The translations under genes and the position numbers were made by a program. A stretch of DNA of 64,000 nucleotides from Hemibagrus wyckioides (Eukaryota > Chordata > Actinopteri > Siluriformes > Bagridae): contig NC_080716.1 in the NCBI RefSeq assembly GCF_019097595.1, positions 33,010,901 through 33,074,900 of the forward strand, in the 5' to 3' direction. The notes beneath the pieces were generated by a model, which did no database searches, was not told where the DNA came from, and saw only the letters and a list, made by a program, of their open reading frames with translations. Shown piece after piece: positions 12,472 through 24,400 of this stretch. How positions within the stretch are numbered: position 1 is the stretch's first letter; each line of letters begins with the position of its first letter.

Positions 12472-15405
12472 TTTATATAAATACACTTTATACATACACT
12501 TTTTATAAATACACTTTATATATATATATATACACTTTATATATACACTTTATATAAATACACTTTATATATATACACTTTATATAAATACACTTTATAC
12601 ATACACTTTTTATAAATACACTTTATATATACACTTTATATATACACTTCATATATATACACTTTATATATATACACTTTATATATATACACTTTATATG
12701 AATACACTATATATATATACATTTTATATGAATACACTTTATATATATACACTTTATATATATACACTTTATATATACACTTTATATATATACACTTTAT
12801 ATATATACACTTTATATATATATACATTTTATATAAATACACTTTATATATATATACACTTCATATGAATACACTTTATATATACACTTTATATATACAC
12901 TTCATATATATACACTTTATATATATACACTATATAAATACACTTTATATATATACACTTTATATATACACTTTATATATATACACTTTATATATATACA
13001 CTTTATATAAATACACTTCATATATATATACATTTTATATAAATACACTTTATATATATATACACTTTATATGAATACACTTTATATATATATATACATT
13101 TTATATGAATACACTTTATATGTACACTTTATATATATACACTTTATATATATACACTTTATATATACACTTTATATATACACTTCATATATATACACTT
13201 TATATAAATACACTTTATATATATATATACATTTTATATGAATACACTTTATATGTACACTTTATATAAATACACTTTATATATATACACTTTATATATA
13301 CACTTTATATAAATACACTTTATATATATACACATTATATAAATACACTTTATATATACACTTTATATATATACACTTTATATGAATACAATTTATATAT
13401 ATACACTTTATATATATACACTTTATATGAATACAATTTATATATATACACTTTATATATATACACTATATAAATACACTTTATATATATATACATTTTA
13501 CATGAATACACTTTATATATACACTTTATATATACACTTTATATAAATACACTTTATATATACACTTTATATAAATACACTTTATATATACACTTTATAT
13601 ATATACACTTTATATATATACACTTCATATAAATACACTTTATATATATATATACATTTTATATGAATACACTTTATATATACACTTTATATATATATAC
13701 ACTTTATATGAATACAATTTATATATATACACTTTATATATATACGCTTTATATAAATACACTTTATATATATATACACTTTATATGAATACAATTTATA
13801 TATATACCCTTTATATATATACACTTTATATATATACACTTTATATATACACTTTATATATACACTTTATATAAATACACTTTATATATATACACTTTAT
13901 ATATATACACTTCATATAAATACACTTTATATATATATATACATTTTATATGAATACACTTTATATATACACTTTATATATATACACTTTATATATACAC
14001 TTTATATATATACACTTTATATAAATACACTTTATATATATATACACTTTATATGAATACAATTTATATATATACACTTTATATATATATACACTTTATA
14101 TAAATACACTTTATATATATATACACTTTATATGAATACACTTTATATATATATACCCTTTATATATATACACTTTATATAAATACACTTTATATATACA
14201 CTTTATATATACACTTTATATAAATACACTTTATATATACACTTTATATAAATACACTTTATATATACACTTTATATATATACACTTTATATAAATACAC
14301 TTTATATATACACTTTATATAAATACACTTTATATATATATATACACTTTATATGAATACACTTTATATATATACACTTTATATAAATACACTTTATATA
14401 TACACTTTATATATATACACTTTATATAAATACACTTTATATATACACTTTATATAAATACACTTTATATATATATATACACTTTATATGAATACACTTT
14501 ATATATATACACTTTATATAAATACACTTTATATATATATACATTTTATATGAATACACTTTATATATACACTTTATATATATACACTTTATATATACAC
14601 TTTATATATATACACTTTATATATATACACTTTATATAAATACACTTTATATATACACTTTATATAAATACACTTTATATATACACTTTATATAAATACA
14701 CTTTATATATACACTTTATATAAATACACTTTATATATATATATACACTTTATATGAATACACTTTATATATATACACTTTATATAAATACACTTTATAT
14801 ATATATACATTTTATATGAATACACTTTATATATATACACTTTATATATACACTTTATATATATACACTTTATATATATATACACTTTATATATACACTT
14901 TATATAAATACACTTTATATATACACTTTATATAAATACACTTTATATATATACTTTATATAAATACACTTTATATATACACTTTATATAAATACACTTT
15001 ATATATATATATACACTTTATATGAATACACTATATATATACACTTTATATAAATACACTTTATATATACACTTTATATATATACACTTTATATAAATAC
15101 ACTTTATATATATATATACACTCTATGAATACACTTTATATATATACACTTTATATAAATACACTTTATATATATATACATTTTATATGAATACACTTTA
15201 TATATACACTTTATATATATACACTTTATATATACACTTTATATATATACACTTTATATAAATACACTTTATATATATACACTTTATATATACACTTTAT
15301 ATAAATACACTTCATATATATACACTTTATATAAATACACTTTATATATATACACTTCATATATACACTTTATATATATACACTTTATATATACACTTAA
15401 ACATA
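7738..15405. repeat. giant AT-rich satellite (ACACTTTA, 13/15-bp pitch)
   Basis: About 7.7 kb of ACACTTTA joined by TATAT, TATATAT, TATAAAT or TATGAAT, so successive ACACTTTA words lie mostly 13 or 15 bp apart; several hundred copies. Point variants (ACACTTCA, ACCCTTTA, ACATTTTA, ACACGTTA) recur in local clusters, which suggests block duplication. A pure (AT)n run of about 60 bp lies at 11988-12047. Open frames of up to 154 codons ([10 protein letters not shown]) occur on both strands and are not genes. Read-based assemblies may have the copy number wrong. Confidence 0.97.
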
Positions 15406-15665
15406 TATATACATACCCACTTCATATCAATAAAACTAAAGGCTTTCCTTATAGTGAAATTATTTCATTCATTTATCTTTTTTTGAGTTGAGTTTTTTGA
15501 GTTAAACAAAACACATGAACAAAAACATCTTCGTATCATCCTTGTGGAATATCTTTGTGGTTGTATTTTATTTCATTTAAAAATTATCTTGTGGCTTTGT
15601 GTCAGAGCTTGATATAAAAAAAAATCATATATAAAATAATAATCTGTGCTGGATCAAGTGCTATT
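15406..15665. other. AT-rich spacer, nothing recognised
   Basis: Unique-looking AT-rich sequence between two tandem arrays. Confidence 0.6.
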
Positions 15666-15671
15666 CTGTGT

Positions 15672-16070
15672 TCTGATAAATAACCAATCAGATGAATAAC
15701 CAGTCTGATGAATAACCAGTCAGATGAATAACCGGTCTGATGAATAGCCGGTCTGATGAATAGCCGGTCTGATAAATAGCCGGTCTGATAAATAGCCTTT
15801 CTGATAAATAGCCGGTCTGATAAATAGCCGGTCTGATGAATAACCGGTCTGATAAATAGCCGGTCTGATGAATAGCCGGTCTGATGAATAGCCGGTCTGA
15901 TGAATAACCGGTCTGATGAATAGCCGGTCTGATAAATAGCCGGTCTGATAAATAACCGGTCTGATGAATAGCCGGTCTGATAAATAGCCTTTCTGATAAA
16001 TAGCCGGTCTGATAAATAGCCGGTCTGATGAATAACCGGTCTGATGAATAACCACTCTGATGAATAACAA
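15672..16070. repeat. 16-bp minisatellite, about 25 copies
   Basis: The unit is GATGAATAGCCGGTCT, with variants GATAAATAGCC, AACCGG and AGCCTTTCT. Most copies carry CCGG, so the array is a cluster of methylatable CpGs at 16-bp pitch in AT-rich surroundings. Three units make 48 bp, hence open frames (RLFIRPAIYQTGYSSD) on the minus strand that are not genes. Confidence 0.95.
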
Positions 16071-16640
16071 GCCGTTCTGTTCAATTAAAGCAGTGATTAA
16101 TGTGATTAATTAAGAACTAGGACTATTTCCTTCTTCAGTCCATATTTTCTATTCCTGATTTTTTTTTAATGCTGTGTTTGTGTCTAGACGCCCCAGACAC
16201 TCCAGACGATCTCACTACTCATTAAAAGTCAGGTGACCTCACAGGTGATTTTAATAAGTCATTAATAACTCTATAGCTGTATATGACCCTCTGTGTTGTG
16301 GCTGTGGGGGCGGAGCCTCACTGGTGATGGTCTGACTTGTGTAGCATCTCACAGACTAGTGGCTAATTAGCTGGCTGTGGTCACACCTAAAGACCACAGT
16401 CACGCCACTGTTGACTTTTCCAGCCAATCAAGGACACGTCCCGGGAAATGTGTCCAGCTGAGGCGTGAAGCTCTGACAGTAAATAAATAAACAATAAATA
16501 AATAAATAATGTGTGATTTTCTAGGACACACAGGTTGATGGACAGGAGACACACTGGACGTCTGTGTGGTGTGTTGAGTCACTTCTGCCTTCCTCCACCC
16601 TCAACACACTCGCATCTGAATAAACTCTGTACATAAATAC
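16071..16640. other. intergenic, nothing recognised
   Basis: Unique-looking sequence with a short AAATA repeat at about 16480-16508. No gene seen. Confidence 0.6.
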
Positions 16641-16644
16641 ACAG

Positions 16645-16715
16645 CCTGTGTGTGTGTGTGTGTGTGAGATGCAGAGCAGGGTGTGTTCAGCTTTTCACTT
16701 TTTAGGGAAAGTGTG

Positions 16716-16752
<37 letters not shown>

Positions 16753-16775
16753 TGTGTGTGTGAGAGAGGTGTGTG
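16645..16775. repeat. (TG)n tracts
   Basis: Two TG-rich tracts (about 16645-16667 and 16717-16775) separated by unique sequence. Confidence 0.9.
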
Positions 16776-16849
16776 TGTTCCCCCATTGCAGGTGAGTCAA
16801 CATCATCACATCTGTCTCAAACCATACAATATATACACATAAACACCAT

Positions 16850-17015
16850 CAGCCAATCAGAACACACAGGGTACACTCTCAGCCAATCAGAACACACAGG
16901 GTACACTCTCAGCCAATCAGAACACACAGGGTACACTCTCAGCCAATCAGAACACACAGGGTACACTCTCAGCCAATCAGAACACACAGGGTACACTCTC
17001 AGCCAATCAGAACAC
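16850..17015. repeat. 30-bp minisatellite carrying a CCAAT box per unit
   Basis: Five identical units of AGCCAATCAGAACACACAGG plus GTACACTCTC, and a sixth partial unit ending in AGCCAATCAGAACACGTG. CCAAT therefore occurs six times at exactly 30-bp spacing (first at 16853-16857), and an E-box CACGTG sits at the right edge. The identity of the units indicates recent amplification. The frame SQSEHTGYTL is a by-product of the 30-bp period. Confidence 0.97.
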
Positions 17016-17073
17016 GTGAGACGTAAGTGAGACGTAAGTGAGAGAGATGTGAGAGGCAGTGGGAGAGAAGCAG

Positions 17074-17075
<2 letters not shown>

Positions 17076-17106
<31 letters not shown>
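17076..17106. repeat. (TG)n microsatellite
   Basis: About 15 TG units. Confidence 0.95.
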
Positions 17107-17107
<1 letters not shown>

Positions 17108-17335
17108 TCTTTTTCCACCCCCCCTCTCTGCGAGTGACAGCTTGACCTGCGAGAGGCTTGTGCATTAGCGCCATGCTCTTCAAAGCGTCTTTCTCTGGAT
17201 TTATCTGGAATAATCAGCACAGTGCTGAAGTCCACTCCCTAAGAGCCGAACTGCAACATCAAAGCAGATCATTTTCAGAAGAAAATGTCATTTCGGATGG
17301 ATGTTTTATGTCCCTGTGCTACACAACACATCTGT
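17107..17335. promoter_or_regulatory. candidate conserved non-coding element
   Basis: This complex, non-repetitive block retains CpGs and has clustered regulatory-like words (GCATTAGCGCCATGCTC, CTTCAAAGCG, GGAATAATCAGC, ACATCAAAGCAG, the latter two resembling homeodomain and TCF words). Frames through it have no recognisable domain. Inferred from texture only. Confidence 0.3.
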
Positions 17336-17589
17336 TTCTGATAACAGAGCTCAGGCTTCAAGCTCTAAATCTCCACATCCTTTCATCTTCCACTGCACTC
17401 TTGTACAATTTTTACTTTGGATCTGAATTCAAATCCTAACTCCACATCCTGACCCCAGCAAAGGCCATGGATGAGAAGAGGTTATTACTTCACTACAGAA
17501 GAGGTCTGTGTTTTACACACACTGTTTATACACACAGGTCACTCCATCAAATGCCATCAGGACCCCATACTGACCAACTGGACTACAGT

Positions 17590-17766
17590 TAGAGAGAGAC
17601 AGCTAGAGAGAGAGAGACTGTTATACATAGAGACAGAGACTGAGACAGTTACAGAGAGAGTCTGAAGTGATTTGCTGTCTGTAGTGAGACAGAGAAAGCG
17701 AGTAAGAGTTTTTTGTTTTCTTTTGTGTTTTCTTCAGTTAATACTAATACTATAGAGAAATATGTC

Positions 17767-17805
<39 letters not shown>

Positions 17806-17865
17806 GGAAGCTATCTATCAGGTCTCTCAGACAGTTGAATGTTCCTGTATATCCTCACATCAATT

Positions 17866-17900
<35 letters not shown>
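17590..17900. repeat. cluster of GA, TG and TC microsatellites
   Basis: GAGA-rich stretches at 17590-17660, TG then GA at 17767-17806 and (TC)n at 17870-17898, within otherwise unique sequence. Confidence 0.85.
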
Positions 17901-17901
<1 letters not shown>

Positions 17902-18080
17902 CTAACACTATGCTAACGCTAACCTGCTGCCCATGACACTGAGATGCTGTGATTGATATGACTGTGATTTTTCATATCTGAGGTTCTGAAGGTTTAAACT
18001 GGGATTAAAGCCGAGTGGAGTTCCTACACTTCCTACACTGAGTCTCCAGAGTAACAAGTCAGGAGCCAGGAGCATGCTCA

Positions 18081-18224
18081 GCCTCAAACCTCTGAGGTAG
18101 GGGGTTGATTACCTGACCCTGCCCTATGGGTGGAGTTTACATGTTCTCTCCATACTTCAGGGGTTTCCTTAGGGTTCTCCAGGTTCCTCCCTCCGTCCAA
18201 AGACATGGCATCTCCGCAGTGTGT

Positions 18225-18268
<44 letters not shown>

Positions 18269-18372
18269 TTGGTACCCAGTCCAGGGTATCCCCTGTCTCG
18301 GACCCCTGAGAGAGACTCCAGGTTCCCTGTGACCCTGTGAGGATAAACGCTACAGAAACTGGATGGATGTTT
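18081..18372 (+). mobile_element. DANA/mermaid-like fish SINE with internal (TG)n expansion
   Basis: The succession GTGGAGTTTACATGTTCTC, GGGGTTTCCTTAGGGTTCTC, TCCGTCCAAAGACATGG, a TG repeat, GGTACCCAGTCCAGGGTATC, GACCCTGTGAGGATAAACG and ACAGAAACTGGATGGATG matches, as I recall it, the body of the widespread DANA/mermaid-type SINE group of fish. The TG run (18220-18262) is expanded in place of the usual short TGTGTG. The element is diverged and its 5' tRNA-like head is unclear. The minus-strand open frame across it is not a gene. Confidence 0.75.
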
Positions 18373-18539
18373 AGCGCAGGTTCACCAATCATTGCTAATT
18401 AGCCTGCTAGCTAGCATGACAGTCATCATATCCCTTCATTCATACTGTCGCTAGTTTCTAGATGTTCCTCATCTCCTGATCCCAAACCAGATGTTACTCT
18501 TCCTCCCCCCCACTGACTGTTCCACATTAGCATAAATCC

Positions 18540-18770
18540 TTCTGTCAAACAATAGTGTTTGGGACACAGCCTGCGGCTAGTTTCTGCGCTGCGTGCTACA
18601 CTGTTCTTTTCTTTGTCCACCTTTTTTTTGAGGAGAGCGAGAACAGATGTACACCTGCAAGTAATCGACAGAGAGCATGGCGCACTCCTCCGTCACCCCT
18701 CTTTGATCAAGGGAAGATTATCGGCCACTAACGAGGCCTGAAGTGAGGGGGAACATGCTAATCGAATCGG
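18540..18770. promoter_or_regulatory. candidate conserved element with TCF/LEF-type site
   Basis: A CpG-retaining block (CTGCGGCTAGTTTCTGCGC, TAATCGACAGAGAGCATGGC) contains CTTTGATCAAG (18701-18711), a near-palindromic match to the TCF/LEF consensus CTTTGAT, the nuclear effector site of canonical Wnt signalling. GATTATCGGCCACTAACG follows. It lies about 30 kb beyond the 3' end of wnt9a. Function is inference. Confidence 0.35.
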
Positions 18771-18799
18771 ACAGTTGCAGAAAGCTTTATTTTTTGTTC

Positions 18800-19540
18800 T
18801 GTTTTTCTCATATTGAGACCAGCGGTGAGTTCATTCATTTTTAATTCAATCTTCTTTATACAAAGTCTGGAAGAGAAAAATGTGTTGCTTAAATACAGCT
18901 ACAGGCCTTACGCTACGTTCATGCTAGCAGGTGACAGCATGTTGCTTGTGGGCGTGGTTTGCTCCGTAATTTTTTTTCTTTTTAAAATTAAAAACAAATG
19001 AAATAATGCACTAATCAGCCACTTTCTCAATCACTCGTAGGGTTAAAAGTGCTGAAAGTGCTAAAATAAATCCAAACATTTCACAGGATAGAACCCATCT
19101 ATACAGAGTTCTTAGAAGAAGGTCTAGTTGGTGTTCCTCCTGGAACCTTGGGTTAGTGTTCTAGTGAAAGCAGCAGTTACTGTAAGCCTCTAATGCACAC
19201 ATAATAACATTGGATACGCTGTGCAACACTGAATAAGAGTGTGTGTGTGTGTGTGTGATGGTAAGTTGTGGTGATTAATGACTCAGCTGAGCCGACAGGT
19301 GACAGCAGATATTAACATCTCCAAAATAGTCACGCGAACATGCCTCACACTGCCATAAATCTCACCACCTCAACTCACAATACATACTTTTATTCTTCAC
19401 CTAGAACATTGTGTGTCTATTATTTATGAGGCAAAGCATTCACACACACACACACACACCTTGTGCTTTAAATCAAAAATAGGAATATCTCTGTAGTTGT
19501 AGAGCTGGAACATCAGGAGACCTGATCATCACGCTGGCTG
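18800..19540. other. intergenic, microsatellites only
   Basis: (GT)n near 19239-19257 and (CA)n near 19439-19459. I see no gene. Confidence 0.6.
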
Positions 19541-19544
19541 CTTC

Positions 19545-20995
19545 AATTTGGTTCCTGTTTTAGGTTCCTGAAGTTTTAAGTTCCTACACTTGTAGGTTCC
19601 TGAGCTTACATGCTTACGATCCTGGTCTAAATAACTTTCCTAGCCCGAACGGTCTGGACTCCTTACCCAAAAGTAAGCACCCCTCCCTGGGCTTAATATT
19701 CTACTATTAAAGTTCCTGAGATAAATTTTGTGAATTTATGTGTGAAAGTTCTTGGGCTTAGATTCCTAAGCTGAGATTTCCGGACAAGTCCCTGAGATAA
19801 GATTCCTGGCACACAGCTCCTAGATTCCTGGTTTAAACAACCTGGCTTTAGGCTTTGAGCTCAGGTTCCTGGGTAACTAACTCTGAGGTAAACATCTAAG
19901 ACCTTGGGCTTACGCTCATGCTTTAAATGTTCCTGGGATAAAGCACATAGGATTAGCATCCTGGTCCTAACTTCCTTGGCTTACATTTCTGAGGTAAAAT
20001 TCCTCAGCTAATATTCTCAAGTTCATGATATTAACTTCTTGAGCTTAATTTCCAAGCCTTAGTTTAGTGAGGTAAAGATTCTCATCTAAAATGTCCTCTG
20101 ATGAGATACCTGGGATAAGAACGTTTAACTTTAGGTTCCTTACATTAAATCCTACCCTAACATTCCTAGACTTGGGTCCAGAGGATAAAATATTTGGGCT
20201 TAAGTCGCTGAGGTAAAGTTCCTTGAGTTCCCAAGATAAAGTTTCTAATCTTAGCTTTTTCTGAGATACGTTTCCTGGGATAAAGTTTCCACAATTCTGC
20301 TTTAAAAGGCAAAAGAACCTAGCTTAAGTTTTTGAGGTAAAACTTCTTAGTAACATCCTCTTGGGCTAAAGTGCCAGAGCTTAATTTCCTGATCTGAATG
20401 TTCCTTACATAAGGTCTTAGGTCACTAAATACCTCGTCTAAAAGTTCTTGGGCTAAAGTTGTTTGGCCAAAATGCCTGGGTTCCTAGGCTCCAGGTCTTG
20501 ATGGGCTGATGAAGTTTTTGCTGAGGTAAGTTCCAGAGCTTAAGTTCTGTTCCTGGGAAAAAGTGCTTGAGCTTATGTTCCTCAGGTAAGGTTCTTGGAA
20601 AGCTTCTGAGATGAGATTCATTGGATGTGGTTTGATCTCTGGATTCAAATTTGTAGCTTAGGTTTTGAGCTAGACTCGAGTTCTTTGGTCACAACGAAGT
20701 ACTAAAACCCTAGACAGCCATTTAGGGCTTGCGTATCCAAGGTAAAATTCCTGTATGTATCTTCCTGACCTTAAGTTTCTTATCTTAAAGTCACTTAGAT
20801 AGGATTCCTGAGGTAAAGAAGCTCCTAAATTCCTGCTTTGAGACTTCAGGGTTTAAACACTCTGGCTTAAGGTTTTAGCCTAAATTTGGGGGTAAAGAGC
20901 TCGTGATAGAGTTCCTGAATTTGATGTTCCTGGGATAAAGCACATGCTGCAGGTTTAGGTTCCTGGTTCTAAATTCTTCGGTGTACATTTCTGAG
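19545..20995. repeat. degenerate field of a 14-15-bp word (TTCCTGAGNTAAAG)
   Basis: For about 1.45 kb a loose motif, TTCCTGGGATAAAG / TTCCTGAGCTTAAG / TTTCTGAGGTAAAA, recurs every 12-16 bp with heavy divergence, short insertions and no clean period. Examples: 19932-19945, 19996-20010, 20275-20288, 20928-20941. It looks like a very old tandem array eroded by point mutation. I do not recognise it as a known repeat. No credible coding frame crosses it. Confidence 0.8.
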
Positions 20996-20999
20996 ATAA

Positions 21000-21425
21000 A
21001 ATTCTGGACAAACGAGTGACCGAGTGGCCGAGGTTTAAGCGTCTGGGTGGTTGTTTGAGGCGATGCATCAGTGGAGGTCGTGAGTCATGTAGGTGAAGTC
21101 AGTGTGCCGTAAACTCTGCTTCAACTTTCATTACTGTGTTCAAACACATTTTATTCCCGTTCCCTCCGGAGTGCCGCGATGCCGATCCCTGCCCCGTCGT
21201 CATGGTGAATGTATTGTTGTTTTCATGGCCTGTAACGTGGAGGTGATTCACTGGTGGAGGTGATTCTGTTCGGTGTTCACTGTACAGCGGTGTCTTTAAT
21301 AATGGAATATTAAGGAGGCAGTAAATGATGTGCTTTGTTTCCCCCACAGCTGGAGCAGGCCTCTCCATCAGCACAGTGACGAGAGGAAGAAAAACATTTC
21401 CGCTCCTTCATCAATTCCTCTCACT
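21000..21425. other. intergenic, nothing recognised
   Basis: Unique sequence; the minus frame at 21374-21099 has no domain I recognise. Confidence 0.5.
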
Positions 21426-21429
21426 TTGA

Positions 21430-21795
21430 GATAATAAAGAGAGAGAGATTTATGACACACGGGGCCTTGTTGAGGAAACAGAGTATTAAAAGAAAGCTGA
21501 TCGGAAAAGCTTGTGCTCCGGCCAAGAACTTTAATAATGTGACATTTCCCATTATGAGTAATGAGGCTACGTTAAATTAATTATGTTTTTTTATTATTAC
21601 TTTATTTGAGGTCAGGCATCATGACATGGTCCTCCGAGTCCCTAATCTTTATCAATCTGCTGATTAATGACAGCAGAAATGAAGCTCAGATGTTGTTTTA
21701 ACGTTGACGCCAAGCTGAGACGGACATTTATGTTATTAGCGTGAAATTTGCTAAGACCTCCGTCACGTGTTAGCGGCCTTTATAAAAAATGGATT
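21430..21795. promoter_or_regulatory. candidate conserved non-coding element
   Basis: This AT-rich but complex block is packed with homeodomain-type cores: TTAATAATGTGAC, GAGTAATGAGG, TTAAATTAATTATG, CTGATTAATGACAG, TTATTAGCGTG. It also has retained CpGs and CGTCACGTGTTAGCGG (E-box CACGTG). This texture is typical of developmental enhancers beside signalling genes. No alignment was run. Confidence 0.4.
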
Positions 21796-21799
21796 CTAA

Positions 21800-23980
21800 G
21801 ACGTAATGGTTGTTGAAGAAACACAAAAGTACGTGTTTTGGGACGATGTAGAAAGATAACGTGTCATTTTAAAAGAAAGCACTATAATTCAGCCCTGCTG
21901 TAGTGAAAACACATCGATTTTAGACGATGTTATTGCTAACATTACACACTATTTCATAGCATACTCATAATAGGGTGTGCTCGAAAACTGACTTGATGCT
22001 TGTGGTGTATTCTGGGTAATGTGCATGCCCCCACATTTGGCCAGAACACTGCTCAGTGACTCTAGCTAACTTTCTTGAGTCTTGGATTTACGATAATGAG
22101 AGTAAATCAAGGGTTAGCCTGTTTTACTGTAATGCTAGGTCATGTAAATGCTAGCCTGATAGCTGCACTGTATTTCTGTGGTTCTGTATGCTAGTCATCA
22201 TTTCCGAGCATTTTACTAAGCTGTTTTGGTTCTTCATGGCGTTGCTGCAATTTATGGAGATGATTCTTCCTGCCAGAAATAAAAGACCTTCAGAAAAACT
22301 TTGGGGTTTCTTGTTTCTCGGAATCAGGCAAGAACTTTGCAGAAGGTTCCAGGGAAAGATGGCTGTATGGCAATGGAACCTAGCTCAAGTTCTGTGTCAT
22401 CAGTCACTTTCTGACTCAGGAAGGTATCCTGGTGATTCTCCGTGATCCATAGACTCACAGTTTCCTACAGTCTGTGACCCCTGTTGATGAGGTACTACGA
22501 CTGTGTAGCATCACGCTAGCTTGTAGATTAGCTTGTTTATTTTAATGAAAATTGCTCCGTTAGTTTGTTCACTCTGGAGTTCACATGAAACATGGCTTAG
22601 ACAGAATAACTTAATCCAGACCAGTGGGATTTATGGAATTTTGTTTTGTTTCAGAAGGAGTCACGTGCATGGGCTTTTTTAAAGGCTGTGACGTGCCAGC
22701 GTACATTACAGATGTGTAAGCTAACCCTAGCAACCTGCTACTCTAACCTAATCCTATAGTGTTTGGATAGCGTTGCTAGCAACACCATTAAACTGGCTCG
22801 TTACCACAAAGATGTCGAAGTCAGCGCAGCGGGGGAGGTTTAATGTTCAGCATTTTAACATTCAGCGTCTCGAAGCTGCTAGCACATCTGAAGGTTAAAC
22901 ACTGGGTCAGAGATATCACCTTCCTCTACAAACACCACGGATTTGTAGGCATTAAGCCCCGGAACGGTGACTTTGCTGTCTTTGGCGAGGTGTAAGAACT
23001 CCCTGCAGAATGAAACACAGCACACTGCTGCTGCTACGTGTCGGGGAAGGACGCTAGCTTCGGTCCATTTCTTCCCACTAGCATGCTAATCGACCCACGT
23101 GGAGGTTTTTTAAGACAAGGAAGAGAACACACCTGTGTTATATAAGAAGTAGAATATTTTATGATGTAATTAGGATGGAACACAATCCCCATGAGCATGG
23201 CCACTAATATGATACTACATCTAGAAAAGATGTTCCTGTTCTTCACTTCCACTGGGAAAACGATGGAGACTCATCTTGTGCTCATTCCTATACTGTATGC
23301 CCCGCCTCTGGGGGCGTGCCTTGCTTAAGAGTAGCAGGTCATTAGCAGTAAACAGGGTTAGTTTGCTTGAACACTACTCATTTTTTCTAAATCTGGTGCA
23401 GTGGAGAACAAACAGCTGGAGCTGAAGATGGTGGTCTAGGAGATCCTCCTGGTGAGAAATCCTCTCCACAGCTGGAACATGGCTCCCATCCAGCGCGTCA
23501 CCGATCTCTATGTTTAGCTCATACGCTAGGTCTCAGACAAGGTTCTAATCAGTCAAGCACTTTGACATGCACTTTGTCAGTCAGACTTCCTGTTTCAAAA
23601 GGAAACACATCAAGATACAGAAACAATTCTACAGCTGTTTAATGAGGACTGAGAAAATTCAAACACGATATTTATGTTCTCATGATTTACTAATCGTTCA
23701 CACGCTGTGGTGCAATGTGGACGTTTCAAGTTAGTTATAAATAAAAAAAGGAAGTGTTGATATTCCAGATGTTCTTCTCTCGTCACTCGGCCCATGCACG
23801 TTTACCTGTTTTGTATGTGCTAGCTATAGTCTTAGCCTCCTTGTGAAGTCATCAGTGTGGAGCATGCCTAATTAGCATACAGATGTTTGCTGTTGACTTG
23901 AGCGTATTGGAGTGGAGCAGCAGAACACACCTGCGTTTCCAATATCACCTCCGTCATTTCCTGAGCACCAGCTGATGACG
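21800..23980. other. gene-free intergenic stretch
   Basis: I see no gene, RNA gene or tandem repeat. GCTAGC and TGCTAAC words are frequent, as elsewhere in the window. Short open frames have no domain. Confidence 0.55.
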
Positions 23981-23984
23981 GCAT

Positions 23985-24400
23985 GATGAAGCGTCCTGCT
24001 CTTCTCCTGTCCTTGGCCCGGACAGTTTTACGGAATGGTTTATGCTTAAGCTCATCAACAGGCCCTTGGAAAGTTATTTTAATAACGATTTCACTTAATG
24101 CTCCTGCTTTTTCGATCAAAAGCGCTTTGTGATTTAAAGGTAGAGAAGCAGTCCGCTCTGCGCTGTCAGTCGGTTATGAATTTTCAGGAAACAAACCTCC
24201 AGGAAGGGGAGCAAGAAGGGAAAATGCGTCTTATTGCATGTGGACGGTGCGTCTGCGTGCCTCGGTGTTTACCGCCCGCCCGCTCGCTCGCGCCTCCGTT
24301 CGTGACTCTCTCTCCGTCCTGTGCCAAGTCTCAAGCCGCATTTTTAAATCCGCCCGCTCCTCTGGTCACGAGATTGCTTTATTTTCTCCCCACCAGTGCT
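23985..24400. promoter_or_regulatory. candidate conserved element and CpG-rich patch
   Basis: GGAAAGTTATTTTAATAACG and TTCGATCAAAAGCGCTTTGTG (TCF-like words on both strands) are followed at 24240-24310 by a CpG-rich run (CGCCCGCCCGCTCGCTCGCG). Frames here have no recognised domain. It might equally be a small CpG island; function is inferred. Confidence 0.3.

Noticed and set aside
6595..15400. Long open frames of the type [10 protein letters not shown] or KVYIYKVYI on both strands
   Set aside because: They are pure translations of the ACACTTTATATAT satellite; they occur in several frames at once and have no domain.
16850..17015. Regular repeats that resemble a CRISPR array
   Set aside because: The whole 30-bp unit repeats with no variable spacers, and the genome is a vertebrate. 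The same holds for 55630-56242 and 4020-5142.
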